DNA from: JAILEN01 sp036723975
Lineage (GTDB): Bacteria; Bacillota; Clostridia; Lachnospirales; Lachnospiraceae
DNA length: 64,000 bases
Direction of reading: 5' to 3'
NCBI GenBank assembly: GCA_036723975.1
Contig: DAIMGJ010000009.1
Span: forward strand, 1 to 64,000
The stretch's first letter is position 1; every line of letters starts with the position of its first letter. Positions 16,277-25,037 of the stretch are shown piece after piece. The notes beneath the pieces are model-generated. The model ran no database searches. It saw only the letters and a list, made by a program, of their open reading frames with translations, and had not been told where the DNA came from. The translations under genes and the position numbers were made by a program.

Positions 16277-16438
16277 TCATAGGATGATGTATGATTTCCT
16301 CGGCACCGACGCCGCTTCGCCTCATCCCGGTGAATGTCTGTAAAGTCCTGACTTCTAAGGTCGTCAGGCCAACAGACATACACAGTGTATTCGGAGCCGC
16401 TCTGCGGTGTCTCTCGGAAATCATAATCATCCTTATGA
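16277..16438 (+). ncRNA. Branched palindromic element between thl and hbd (structured RNA or repeat)
   Basis: The outer stem of about 22 bp pairs 16277-16299 (TCATA-GGATGAT-TATGATTTCC) with 16416-16438 (GGAAATCATA-ATCATCC-TATGA), with two single-base bulges. Inside, CACCG...CCGCTTCG (about 16304-16319) pairs with the GC-rich CGGAGCCGCTCTGCGGTG side (about 16392-16409). ATGTCTGT pairs with ACAGACAT. CCTGAC pairs with GTCAGG, and ATACA-CAG-TGTAT is a small hairpin. No T run follows, so it is not a terminator. It is much more GC-rich inside than its surroundings. It could be an mRNA processing/stability element, a structured RNA, or a decayed mobile repeat. Confidence 0.6.
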
Positions 16439-16475
16439 CCGATATTTATTAACACTTTTTTAGGAGGAATAAAAC

Positions 16476-17348
16476 ATGAAAGTAGGCGTTATTGGTGCGG
16501 GCACCATGGGACAGGGCATTGCTAAGGCATTTGCTCAGACAGAAGGTTATGAAGTATATCTTTGTGATATTAAGCAGGAATGGGCTGATGGCGGCAAGGA
16601 TAAGATTGCAAAAGGCTACGCTCGTTTGGTTGAAAAAGGGAAAATGGAGCAGTCTGCTGTAGATGCAATTTTGGCTAAGATTACTCCGGGTTTAAAAGAG
16701 GATCTTTGCAAAGATGCAGATTTAATCGTAGAAGCTGCATTTGAAAATATGGAAGTAAAGAAGACCACATTTAAAGAGTTGGATGAGATCTGCAAGGATT
16801 CTTGTGTTTTTGCTTCCAATACTTCTTCTTTATCTATTACAGAAATCGGAAACGGTTTGAAGCGTCCAATGATTGGTATGCACTTCTTCAATCCGGCAGA
16901 CCGTATGAAATTAATCGAAGTAATCGCAGGTGTAAATACACCACAGGAAACGGTTGATACCATTAAGAAGATTTCTGAGGAAATCGGAAAGACACCGGTA
17001 CAGGTAAATGAAGCAGCCGGCTTTGTTGTTAACAGAATCCTGATTCCTTTAATCAACGAAGCAGCATTCATCAAGATGGAAGGTGTTTCCGATGTAGAAG
17101 GTATCGATACCGCTATGAAGCTTGGTGCAAATCATCCGATGGGACCTTTGGAATTGGGAGACTTCATTGGTTTGGATATTTGCCTTGCAATCATGGATGT
17201 ACTTTACAACGAAACGGGAGATTCTAAATATCGTGCGTGCCCACTTCTTCGTAAGATGGTTCGCGGTGGCAACTTAGGTGTTAAGAGCGGAAAGGGATTC
17301 TACATTTACAATCCTGACAGAACAAAGACACCGATGGATGCGAAATAA
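16476..17348 (+). CDS. hbd: 3-Hydroxybutyryl-CoA dehydrogenase
   Basis: 290 aa NAD(P)-dependent enzyme reducing acetoacetyl-CoA to 3-hydroxybutyryl-CoA. The Rossmann motif GAGTMGQG is at 7-14, the catalytic His H136 in GMHFFNP, and the C-terminal domain carries NHPMGPLELGDFIGLD. GGAGG precedes the ATG. It is separated from thl by the structured element and followed 15 nt later by bcd. A crotonase gene, usual between thl and hbd in Clostridium, is absent here and must be elsewhere for the pathway to run. Confidence 0.96.
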   Translation: MKVGVIGAGTMGQGIAKAFAQTEGYEVYLCDIKQEWADGGKDKIAKGYARLVEKGKMEQSAVDAILAKITPGLKEDLCKDADLIVEAAFENMEVKKTTFKELDEICKDSCVFASNTSSLSITEIGNGLKRPMIGMHFFNPADRMKLIEVIAGVNTPQETVDTIKKISEEIGKTPVQVNEAAGFVVNRILIPLINEAAFIKMEGVSDVEGIDTAMKLGANHPMGPLELGDFIGLDICLAIMDVLYNETGDSKYRACPLLRKMVRGGNLGVKSGKGFYIYNPDRTKTPMDAK

Positions 17349-17363
17349 GGAAGGAGAATACAC

Positions 17364-18518
17364 ATGGATTTTACATTAGATAAAAAACATGAGATGGCTC
17401 GCCAGCTCTTTGCGGAATTCGCAGAGAAGGAAGTAAAGCCATTGGCTCAGGAAACCGACGAGTTAGAGCAGTTCCCTGAAGAGACAGTAAAGAAAATGCA
17501 AAAGCTTGGATTCATGGGAATTCCGATTCCGAAGGAGTATGGCGGACAGGGCTGCGATACTTTGACATATGTTCTTTGCGTAGAAGAACTTTCAAAAGTA
17601 TGCGGTACCACAGGTGTTATTGTTTCCGCACATACATCCCTTTGCTGTGATCCGATTCTTACTTACGGAACAGAAGAGCAGAAGCAGAAATACTTAGTAC
17701 CTTTGGCAAAGGGCGAAAAGCTTGGAGCTTTCGCACTTACCGAACCGGGTGCCGGTACAGATGCACAGGGTGCTCAGACCAAGGCCGTAGAAGATGGAGA
17801 TTCTTGGGTATTAAACGGATCTAAGTGCTTTATCACAAACGGTAAATATGCAGATATCTATATTGTATTTGCGGTAACTGATGTTCTTGAAGATGCAAAG
17901 GGACGTAAGAATAAACGTTTCTCAGCATTTATTGTAGAAAAAGGTACACCGGGATTTTCTTTCGGAACAAAAGAAAAGAAGATGGGTATCCGCGGTTCTG
18001 CAACCTATGAATTAATCTTCGAAGACTGCAGAATTCCAAAGGAAAACCTCCTCGGAATCAGAGGAAAGGGCTTTGGTATGGCAATGCATACATTGGACGG
18101 TGGTCGAATCGGTATTGCTACTCAGGCTCTTGGAATTGGTGAAGGAGCTTTGGAAGCTACGATTAATTTCGTAAAAGAGAGAAAACAGTTTGGTCGTCCG
18201 ATTGGTGCGTTCCAGAATACACAGTTCCAGCTTGCTGATATGGCAACCCGTATGGAAGCTGCTAAGATGCTTGTTTACAAAGCAGCAATGGCGAAGCAGA
18301 CACAGAAGGTTTACTCTGTGGAAGCTGCACAGGCAAAACTCTTTGCTGCAGAAGCAGCAATGGCAGTTACCACAAAGGCAGTTCAGTTACATGGTGGATA
18401 TGGTTATACCAGAGAGTACGATGTTGAGCGTATGATGCGCGATGCTAAGATTACCGAGATTTACGAAGGTACATCCGAAGTACAGAGAATGGTTATTTCC
18501 GGAGCATTACTTAAGTAG
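17364..18518 (+). CDS. bcd: Butyryl-CoA dehydrogenase
   Basis: 384 aa FAD-dependent acyl-CoA dehydrogenase. With EtfAB it reduces crotonyl-CoA to butyryl-CoA, bifurcating electrons from NADH to ferredoxin. Family motifs are FALTEPGAGTDAQG, KCFITNG, GGRIGIATQALG and QLHGGYGYTREYDVERMMRDAKI, with the catalytic base E368 in YEGTSEVQRM. It sits between hbd and etfB with 12-15 nt gaps, so it is clearly co-transcribed. Confidence 0.96.
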   Translation: MDFTLDKKHEMARQLFAEFAEKEVKPLAQETDELEQFPEETVKKMQKLGFMGIPIPKEYGGQGCDTLTYVLCVEELSKVCGTTGVIVSAHTSLCCDPILTYGTEEQKQKYLVPLAKGEKLGAFALTEPGAGTDAQGAQTKAVEDGDSWVLNGSKCFITNGKYADIYIVFAVTDVLEDAKGRKNKRFSAFIVEKGTPGFSFGTKEKKMGIRGSATYELIFEDCRIPKENLLGIRGKGFGMAMHTLDGGRIGIATQALGIGEGALEATINFVKERKQFGRPIGAFQNTQFQLADMATRMEAAKMLVYKAAMAKQTQKVYSVEAAQAKLFAAEAAMAVTTKAVQLHGGYGYTREYDVERMMRDAKITEIYEGTSEVQRMVISGALLK

Positions 18519-18530
18519 GAGGACGAATAA

Positions 18531-19313
18531 ATGAAAATCGTTGTATGTGTAAAACAGGTTCCGGATACCAAAAACGGTGTTGTATTTAACCCGGATGGAA
18601 CCTTAAACAGAGGTGCAATGGACAAAGTTATGAACCCGGACGATAAGGCCGGCCTTGAAGTTGCACTTCAGATTAAAGAAAAAACAGGAGCAGAGATTAC
18701 GGTAGTTACCATGGGTATCCCGGATGCAGATGCAGTTCTGCGTGAAGCATTTGCAATGGGTGCCGACAAGGGTGTACTTATTACCGACCGTGTGTTGGGT
18801 GGTGCCGATACTTGGGCAACTTCCTCCACCATCGCTGCGGGAATCAGAAACTTGGATTATGACTTAATCATTACCGGACGTCAGGCTATCGATGGTGATA
18901 CCGCTCAGGTTGGTCCTCAGATTGCTGAACATCTTGGTATTCCGGTTATCTCTTATGCCGCAGATGTTCAGGTAGAAGGCGACAGCGTAATCGTACAGCG
19001 TCAGTATGATGACCGTACACACAAATTAAAAGCTAAGATGCCGGCACTTGTTACCTGCCTTTCAGAAGAGATTACTCCACGTTACATGACTCCGGGCGGA
19101 ATCTTCGATGCGTTTGAAAAAGAAGTTACCGTTTGGGGACGTAATGACTTAAAGGATTTGGATGACGGTGATATCGGTCTTGCAGGCTCTCCTACAAAGA
19201 TTGCAAAAGCATCCGATAAGGTACGTAAGGGTGCGGGTGAAACCGTAAACTTAGATCCTACCGAATCTGTTAAGTACATTATGGATAAGTTAAACGAGAA
19301 GCACGTAATCTAA
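18531..19313 (+). CDS. etfB: Electron transfer flavoprotein beta subunit
   Basis: 260 aa, N-terminus MKIVVCVKQVPDTKNG typical of EtfB. It carries the NADH-side flavin of the bifurcating Bcd/Etf complex. The family signature VQRQYDDRTHKLKAKMPALVT and the recognition-loop region are present. It is spaced 12 nt after bcd and 16 nt before etfA. Cytosolic. Confidence 0.95.
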   Translation: MKIVVCVKQVPDTKNGVVFNPDGTLNRGAMDKVMNPDDKAGLEVALQIKEKTGAEITVVTMGIPDADAVLREAFAMGADKGVLITDRVLGGADTWATSSTIAAGIRNLDYDLIITGRQAIDGDTAQVGPQIAEHLGIPVISYAADVQVEGDSVIVQRQYDDRTHKLKAKMPALVTCLSEEITPRYMTPGGIFDAFEKEVTVWGRNDLKDLDDGDIGLAGSPTKIAKASDKVRKGAGETVNLDPTESVKYIMDKLNEKHVI

Positions 19314-19329
19314 GAAAGGTGGTAAGAAT

Positions 19330-20370
19330 ATGTCTTTAGAAGAATATAAGGGAGTATTTACCTTTGCTCAGCAAGTAGACCACAAATTAGAGGGCGTTGC
19401 ATTCGAACTTATTGGTAAGGGTAAAGAATTAGCAAATGATTTGGGAACTGATGTTACAGCTGTATTAATCGGTTCCGATATAAAAGATTTGGCAGATCAG
19501 TTGGCTGAGTACGGCGCTGACCACGTAATCGTAGTGGATGATCCAAAGCTTAAGGATTATCGTACCGAGCCGTATGCACAGGCTCTTTCCGGTGTTATCA
19601 ATGAATTTAAACCGGAAATTGTGCTTGTCGGTGCAACCGCAATCGGCCGTGACCTTGGACCTACCGTATCCGCAAGAGTGAAAACCGGTCTTACGGCAGA
19701 CTGTACTTCTCTTGAAATCGGTAACTTCCCACTCAATGCGCCGGAAGACCAGCAGAAGAAGAACCAGCTTCTTATGACTCGTCCTGCGTTTGGTGGAAAT
19801 ACCATCGCAACCATCGCATGTCCGGATAACCGTCCTCAGATGGCAACCGTTCGTCCGGGCGTTATGATTAAGCTCGAGCCAAAGAAGGGTGCAAAGGCAG
19901 ATATTATTGAATTCAAGCCGGATTTAACCGAAAACTGCAAGTATGTTGAAATCTTAGACATCGTTAAAGAAGTTGGAAAGAAAGTAGACATTATGGAAGC
20001 AAAGATTTTGGTTTCCGGTGGACGTGGTGTTGGTTCTGCGGAAAACTTCAAGATTTTGGAAGATTTGGCAGAAGCACTTGGCGGAACCGTTTCCTGCTCA
20101 CGTGCAGTTGTAGATAACGGTTGGAAACCAAAAGACTTACAGGTAGGACAGACCGGTAAAACCGTTCGTCCAAATGTATATTTCGCAATCGGCATTTCAG
20201 GAGCCATCCAGCATGTAGCAGGTATGGAAGAGAGTGATATCATCATAGCCATTAACAAAGATGAGACAGCTCCGATTTTTGAGGTTGCCGATTATGGTAT
20301 CGTAGGTGATTTGAACAAGATTGTTCCTGCACTTACGGAAAGCATTAAGGCGCAGAAAGCCAATGCTTAA
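19330..20370 (+). CDS. etfA: Electron transfer flavoprotein alpha subunit
   Basis: 346 aa. The C-terminal FAD-binding domain shows SGGRGVGSAENF, SRAVVDNGW, GQTGKTVRPNVYFAIGISGAIQH and AINKDETAPIFEVADYGIVGDL, the hallmark of EtfA. No N-terminal ferredoxin extension is present, unlike some clostridial EtfA proteins. It is the last gene of the butyryl-CoA operon and is followed by a strong terminator. Confidence 0.95.
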   Translation: MSLEEYKGVFTFAQQVDHKLEGVAFELIGKGKELANDLGTDVTAVLIGSDIKDLADQLAEYGADHVIVVDDPKLKDYRTEPYAQALSGVINEFKPEIVLVGATAIGRDLGPTVSARVKTGLTADCTSLEIGNFPLNAPEDQQKKNQLLMTRPAFGGNTIATIACPDNRPQMATVRPGVMIKLEPKKGAKADIIEFKPDLTENCKYVEILDIVKEVGKKVDIMEAKILVSGGRGVGSAENFKILEDLAEALGGTVSCSRAVVDNGWKPKDLQVGQTGKTVRPNVYFAIGISGAIQHVAGMEESDIIIAINKDETAPIFEVADYGIVGDLNKIVPALTESIKAQKANA

Positions 20371-20417
20371 CTTCCTCTTTTTCACACTTTGAAAAATAGA
20401 ACCCATATTCTATTTTG

Positions 20418-20452
20418 CCCCCGACGGACTTCGCTTTCGCCGGGGGTTTTTA
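20418..20452 (+). terminator. Terminator of the butyryl-CoA operon
   Basis: CCCCCG-CGG stem pairing with CG-CGGGGG around an 11-nt region, followed by TTTTTATT. The rest of the gap to 20553 is AT-rich, with TATAAT at 20509-20514 as the -10 for the next operon and no clear -35. Confidence 0.92.
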
Positions 20453-20553
20453 TTGCGAAAATCCGCAAAAAAGGTAATTGAAGGATATTTTTCTCAAAGG
20501 ATTTAGTGTATAATATATTTGTTTGAATCTTAACTTATAAGGAGGAGGAAAAG

Positions 20554-21741
20554 ATGGGATTTATTAAAGCATTTGCAGGTGCTATCGGAGGAACATTTGC
20601 CGATCAGTGGTTAGATATGATTATGCCACTTGATGCACCGGCAACCGCAGGGGTGATTCCTGCAGTACAAAAAGGAACCAATGCCGGACGTGGTTCAAAT
20701 ACAAAGGGTTCTGAAGGAATCATTACAAACGGAAGTAAGATTTTAGTTCCGGATGGATATGCGCTTATCACATTACAGGATAATGCAGTGACCGGTTTTA
20801 TTTCTGAACCTGGTGGATATACCTTTACGTCAGAGGATTTAAATGCACAGTCCATTTTCTCCGGCGGTGGATTGGTAGACGGTATTATCAAGCAGGCCTT
20901 TGAAAGATTTAAGTTTGGTGGAGTACCGGGCTCAAGACAGGGGGCTGTTTACATTAATTTAAAAGAAATTCCAAACAATAAATTTGGCACACAGTCCGAG
21001 ATTTATTGGGATGATGCATACATGAATGCACAGGTTGGTGCAATGGTTCGCGGTACCTATATTCTTAAGATTACCGACCCGATTACATTCTTAAAAGGAT
21101 TTGTTCCGGTAACCTACATCACCAGCGGAAGAATTTTTGATTTTGCTGATATGGACAATGATGCGGCTGAACAGCTCTTTACCGAAGTTGTGGGAAGTTT
21201 ATCCGCAGCATTTTCTGCATATTCCAACGATCCTGAAAGACAGAATCGTATGACAAAAATTCAGAGCGATCAGCTTGGCTTTGCCAAGGTTTTATCTTCT
21301 GTCGTAGAAGACGGATATCAGTGGAAGTCTGACAGAGGATTGGAAATCGTTAAGGTTGCAATCGCAGCTATCGAATATGACGAAGATTCTAAGGCTCTTC
21401 TTTCCGATGTTAAGAAAGCAGATGCGCTTTCCGGTGCAAGAGGAAACTCTTTTGCTCAGCAGGCTTTGGCTCGCGGAATGCAGGCAGCCGGAGAAAATGG
21501 TGGCGATGGCGCATTAAATATGGGCTTTATGGGCATGGGCATGAACATGGCTCAGGCAGGTATGGCCAATATGCAGCAACCGGCTCAGGGAGCAGGATTT
21601 GCAGGTGTTGGTGTTCAGCAGGCTCAGGCTGCACCGGCAGAAGATCCGGTTACCAAATTAAAACAGATGAAAGAACTCTTAGACGCAGGTGTTATTACCC
21701 AGGAAGAGTTTGATGCTGCAAAGGCAAAGTTCTTAGGTTAA
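20554..21741 (+). CDS. SPFH-domain protein (YdjI-like) with C-terminal SHOCT motif
   Basis: 395 aa. The N-terminal two-thirds resembles the SPFH/band-7-like 'virion core' family typified by B. subtilis YdjI. A Gly/Met/Gln-rich linker (about 320-360) leads to a SHOCT-type helix pair, DPVTKLKQMKELLDAGVITQEEF, at the end. YdjI is encoded with YdjG and the phage-shock protein PspA in B. subtilis and is linked to membrane stress. Here the next gene is a zinc-ribbon protein resembling YdjG, supporting the same module without PspA nearby. GGAGGAGG precedes the ATG. Confidence 0.85.
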   Translation: MGFIKAFAGAIGGTFADQWLDMIMPLDAPATAGVIPAVQKGTNAGRGSNTKGSEGIITNGSKILVPDGYALITLQDNAVTGFISEPGGYTFTSEDLNAQSIFSGGGLVDGIIKQAFERFKFGGVPGSRQGAVYINLKEIPNNKFGTQSEIYWDDAYMNAQVGAMVRGTYILKITDPITFLKGFVPVTYITSGRIFDFADMDNDAAEQLFTEVVGSLSAAFSAYSNDPERQNRMTKIQSDQLGFAKVLSSVVEDGYQWKSDRGLEIVKVAIAAIEYDEDSKALLSDVKKADALSGARGNSFAQQALARGMQAAGENGGDGALNMGFMGMGMNMAQAGMANMQQPAQGAGFAGVGVQQAQAAPAEDPVTKLKQMKELLDAGVITQEEFDAAKAKFLG

Positions 21742-21753
21742 GGGGGACTTTGC

Positions 21754-23178
21754 ATGTCAGAAGAAAAGATTATTGATACTGGGGCAGGTGCCAAGGACGG
21801 ACAGACCAAATGTCCAAAGTGTGGTGCAACTGATATCAGTATCAATGAAAATACCGGAGAACTTCGCTGTAACTTCTGCCGTTTTACTTTTCAACCAGAG
21901 GTAATGGAAGAGATGAAAGCCGGCGTTGGTGATTTATCCGGCGAAGAGCTTGGAAGCGGTGCCGTAGATATCGATAAAGAAGCAGAGTCCATGGTGACTT
22001 TAAAATGTACCAGCTGCGGAGCGGAAGTGGTGATTAACCTAAAGGAATCTTCCCAGGCCAGATGCCATTGGTGCAGAAATATGCTTTCCATCAATTCCAA
22101 GGTGCCAAACGGTACGGTTCCGGATGTGATTCTTCCGTTTAACATGAAAAAGGAAGAGGCAAAAAATATTATTGAGGATTATGTGGGTCATCGTAAGTTT
22201 TTTGCCAATAAGCGGTTTAAAGAAGAGTTTACTACGGAAAATGTTATGGGAGTATACTTTCCATACATGCTTGTGGATATGAAAGGACATGCTACCTTCG
22301 AAGGCGTAGGTGAGCATGAAAAAAGTCATCGTACCGTTACGGAAGGAAGTAAGGACAACAAAACGGAAAAGACTATTTATACCGTGGAGTCCTTCAATGT
22401 TAAGCGCGAATGTGATGTGGAAATTGACGACTTAACCGTGGAGTCTTCTGCAAGACGTGCAGGAGCTTCTACGGAAAATGAGACAAATAACATCATAAAC
22501 GCGATTTTACCTTTTGATACAGAGAACTGTGTAAAGTTTGATTCCAATTATTTACACGGTTATACCTCGGAGAAACGTGACACCAATAAAAAAGATCTTC
22601 AAAACATCGTGGATTCTCAGGAGCGTGAAGCAATAAAGTTTGCGCTAAACCGGAGTGTAAGTGAGTATGACCGAGGTGTAAAATGGGAGACGATGGATGT
22701 AAAAAAAGAAGGTGAAAAATGGTTGGCAGCATATTTACCGGTGTGGCTGTATTCCTATGTGGAAAACCCGGGCTCGCATAATCAGTTGACGCATTATGTG
22801 GCTGTAAATGCCCGTACGAAGGAGACCATCGGAAGTGTGCCTGTTAATAAAAGCCGCATATTTTCCGTTTCCGCATTAATCGGTTTCCTGGTTTTTGTGC
22901 TTACCTTTGGATTTTGCCTTCTGTCCAGTTCCGGAGGTGAAACAAAGGGATTTGGACTAAGCGCTGTGTTTGGAGTGATAATTGCGTTGATCTTTTTTTC
23001 CTGCGTGTACGGAAAATATCGCAATACTGCAGCAAGACATCACTTTGAAGAAGAAACCAAAATTAATTTGAAAAACATTGAGAAACAGGATCAAAAACTG
23101 AAACAGTTTGAAACCGAATCTTCCAGTTTTTCAGCTGCAAACAATATGAGTGTTCAAATCGAACATCTTCATATCTAG
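21754..23178 (+). CDS. TFIIB-type zinc-ribbon membrane protein (YdjG-like)
   Basis: 474 aa. Two N-terminal zinc ribbons are visible: CPKC...CNFC (about 22-48) and CTSC...CHWC (about 86-108). A middle soluble region follows, then two hydrophobic segments (about 370-395 and 403-425) and a charged tail. The layout fits YdjG-type proteins partnered with SPFH protein YdjI. It starts 12 nt after the SPFH gene, so the two are one operon. A membrane-stress role is inferred from that family pairing only. Confidence 0.8.
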   Translation: MSEEKIIDTGAGAKDGQTKCPKCGATDISINENTGELRCNFCRFTFQPEVMEEMKAGVGDLSGEELGSGAVDIDKEAESMVTLKCTSCGAEVVINLKESSQARCHWCRNMLSINSKVPNGTVPDVILPFNMKKEEAKNIIEDYVGHRKFFANKRFKEEFTTENVMGVYFPYMLVDMKGHATFEGVGEHEKSHRTVTEGSKDNKTEKTIYTVESFNVKRECDVEIDDLTVESSARRAGASTENETNNIINAILPFDTENCVKFDSNYLHGYTSEKRDTNKKDLQNIVDSQEREAIKFALNRSVSEYDRGVKWETMDVKKEGEKWLAAYLPVWLYSYVENPGSHNQLTHYVAVNARTKETIGSVPVNKSRIFSVSALIGFLVFVLTFGFCLLSSSGGETKGFGLSAVFGVIIALIFFSCVYGKYRNTAARHHFEEETKINLKNIEKQDQKLKQFETESSSFSAANNMSVQIEHLHI

Positions 23179-23179
23179 G

Positions 23180-23205
23180 TGACAGGGGGACGGTTCTCTG
23201 TCACA
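23180..23205. repeat. REP-like hairpin (GGGGACGG type)
   Basis: GTGACAG/CTGTCAC flank a GGGGACGGTTCT loop. I recall this sequence type as a dispersed intergenic element in many Clostridia. A related sequence, GTGATAGGGGACGG, is at 61449-61462. No T run follows here. Confidence 0.55.
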
Positions 23206-23287
23206 TTATAAAATAATAATGGGGGCGTCTTTCGTAGGGGAAGGCGCTTCTTTTCTAACTATGAAATATCAAACGGAGGATGAAATC

Positions 23288-24277
23288 ATGAAAAAGACTT
23301 TGGCATTGTTACTGACATTCACCCTGACCGTGGGAATGCTTGTGGGTTGCAAGAATACGGCGTCAAAAAACAATTTTTCGGATGAAAGCAAGATGCAAAT
23401 CGTAACCACTATTTTCCCGGAGTATGATTGGGTCATGAACGTACTTGGCGAAAACTCGGATGCCTTTGAAGTAACGTTGCTGTTGGATAATGGTACGGAT
23501 ATGCACAGTTACCAGCCGACACCTGAAGATATTTTACGGATTTCTTCCTGCGATATATTTGTTTATGTGGGCGGCGAGTCTGATGAATGGGTGGAAGACG
23601 CCTTGAATCAGGCGGTAAATCCAAACCTTACAGCCATCAATCTTATGGAGGTTTTGGGAGATGCTGCCAAAGAGGAAGAGTTTGTAGAGGGTATGGAAAC
23701 TGAGGAAGAGGAAGATGAGGGCGAAGAGGAAGAAGGACCGGAGTATGATGAACATGTTTGGCTTTCTTTGAAAAACGCGTCCTTGTTTGTAGATGCCATT
23801 ACAGAGGCTGTTTCCGGGAAGGATGAAGCTCATAAGGATATCTATGAAACCAATGCGGCTTCCTACAAAAAAGAACTTTCTTCTTTAGACAAGCAGTATG
23901 AAGAAATGGTGGCGAAAGCAAAACGAAATATCCTTTTGTTTGCGGATCGTTTTCCTTTCCGCTATTTGACAGATGACTATGGCTTGAACTATTATGCGGC
24001 ATTTATCGGTTGCTCTGCAGAAACAGAGGCTAGTTTTTCTACCATATCTTTCTTGTGTGATAAATCGGACGAGTTGGAACTTCCGGCGGTGATGGTAATC
24101 GACGGAAGTGATGAGGAGATTGCAAAGACCATTATTTTAAATTCCGCATCTAAGGATAAGAAAGTTTTAACATTGGACTCTATGCAGTCAGTGGCTTTGA
24201 AGGATATAAAAAACGGCACGACATATCTTTCCGTTATGGAAGAGAATCTGAAAGTGTTAAAAGAGGCGCTGAACTAA
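23288..24277 (+). CDS. ZnuA/AdcA-type metal-binding lipoprotein (ABC solute-binding)
   Basis: 329 aa. The start at 23288 follows CGGAGGATG; an upstream ATG at 23219 would add 23 residues before the signal peptide and is rejected. A lipoprotein signal ends in MLVGC with C21 as the lipidated residue. Metal ligands fit the ZnuA family: H73 in DMHSYQ and H156 in DEHVW, with an acidic run (about 129-151) in place of the usual His-rich loop. The third site reads ADRFPFRYL, Asp rather than His. It should bind zinc or manganese outside the cell. No permease or ATPase gene is adjacent, so it is an orphan in this window. Confidence 0.87.
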   Translation: MKKTLALLLTFTLTVGMLVGCKNTASKNNFSDESKMQIVTTIFPEYDWVMNVLGENSDAFEVTLLLDNGTDMHSYQPTPEDILRISSCDIFVYVGGESDEWVEDALNQAVNPNLTAINLMEVLGDAAKEEEFVEGMETEEEEDEGEEEEGPEYDEHVWLSLKNASLFVDAITEAVSGKDEAHKDIYETNAASYKKELSSLDKQYEEMVAKAKRNILLFADRFPFRYLTDDYGLNYYAAFIGCSAETEASFSTISFLCDKSDELELPAVMVIDGSDEEIAKTIILNSASKDKKVLTLDSMQSVALKDIKNGTTYLSVMEENLKVLKEALN

Positions 24278-24344
24278 AAAGGATTTTCTTTACGCAAAGA
24301 AGTATTGTAGAATAAAAGAAAAGTGAAGAGAAGGGGATATACAT

Positions 24345-25037
24345 ATGGAAGAAATGCTTGCATATTTACAAGGCATGGATGATGCAGCGGTTTTGATTCG
24401 CTTGATTATGGCTACGATTTGCGGAAGTTTGATTGGATGGGAGCGGGTGGTCAGACGCCACAGCGCAGGTATCCGAACCTTTGCGCTGGTCAGTCTCGGC
24501 TCTGCTGTTGCAGCAGTTTTGAATTTATATCTTGCGGGAATGAACGGATTTAATGCGGATGTCAGCCGAATTCCTGCCGGCGTAGTCAGCGGTATCGGCT
24601 TCTTGGGTGCAGGTACCATCATTGTTACCGGCAGAAACCAAATCAAAGGACTTACGACAGCCGCTTCTCTTTGGGTGGCTTCTTGTATGGGTATGGCCTT
24701 TGGAGCGGGATACATTTCTGTAGGATTTACCTGTTTCCTTTTGGTTATGTTGGCAAATCTTGTTTTGATGAAGCTTACGATTAAAATTGAAGAGCGAAGC
24801 AGATATGTCAGCATGTACGTGGAAGTGGAAGAAACTTCCGGTGTGAAGAAACTCCGTAAAAAGCTTTTGGAATATGGCTATACCATTAACTCCATCAACA
24901 AAACAAAGGATAAGACACTGTCCGGTACGGATGTAGCTCTTATGATTGAAGTGGATTTCGGTTCAAAGCATTCTCATCAGGAATTGTTTGAAAACCTGAA
25001 TAATCTGGAATTTGTAAACTATGTGGAAGAAATCTGA
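24345..25037 (+). CDS. MgtC/SapB family membrane protein
   Basis: 230 aa. The N-terminal half has four to five membrane helices with MgtC signatures GSLIGWERVVRRHSAGIRTF and GIGFLGAGTIIV, then GLTTAASLW. The C-terminal 80 residues form an ACT-like soluble domain. MgtC proteins modulate Mg2+ or phosphate homeostasis and F-ATPase in some bacteria; here the role is unknown. GAGAAGGGG precedes the ATG. The 3' end overlaps the next gene by 17 nt. Confidence 0.88.
   Translation: MEEMLAYLQGMDDAAVLIRLIMATICGSLIGWERVVRRHSAGIRTFALVSLGSAVAAVLNLYLAGMNGFNADVSRIPAGVVSGIGFLGAGTIIVTGRNQIKGLTTAASLWVASCMGMAFGAGYISVGFTCFLLVMLANLVLMKLTIKIEERSRYVSMYVEVEETSGVKKLRKKLLEYGYTINSINKTKDKTLSGTDVALMIEVDFGSKHSHQELFENLNNLEFVNYVEEI

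Noticed and set aside
16239..16455. Short minus-strand reading frames in the thl-hbd gap
   Set aside because: They are by-products of the palindromic element and have no ribosome site.
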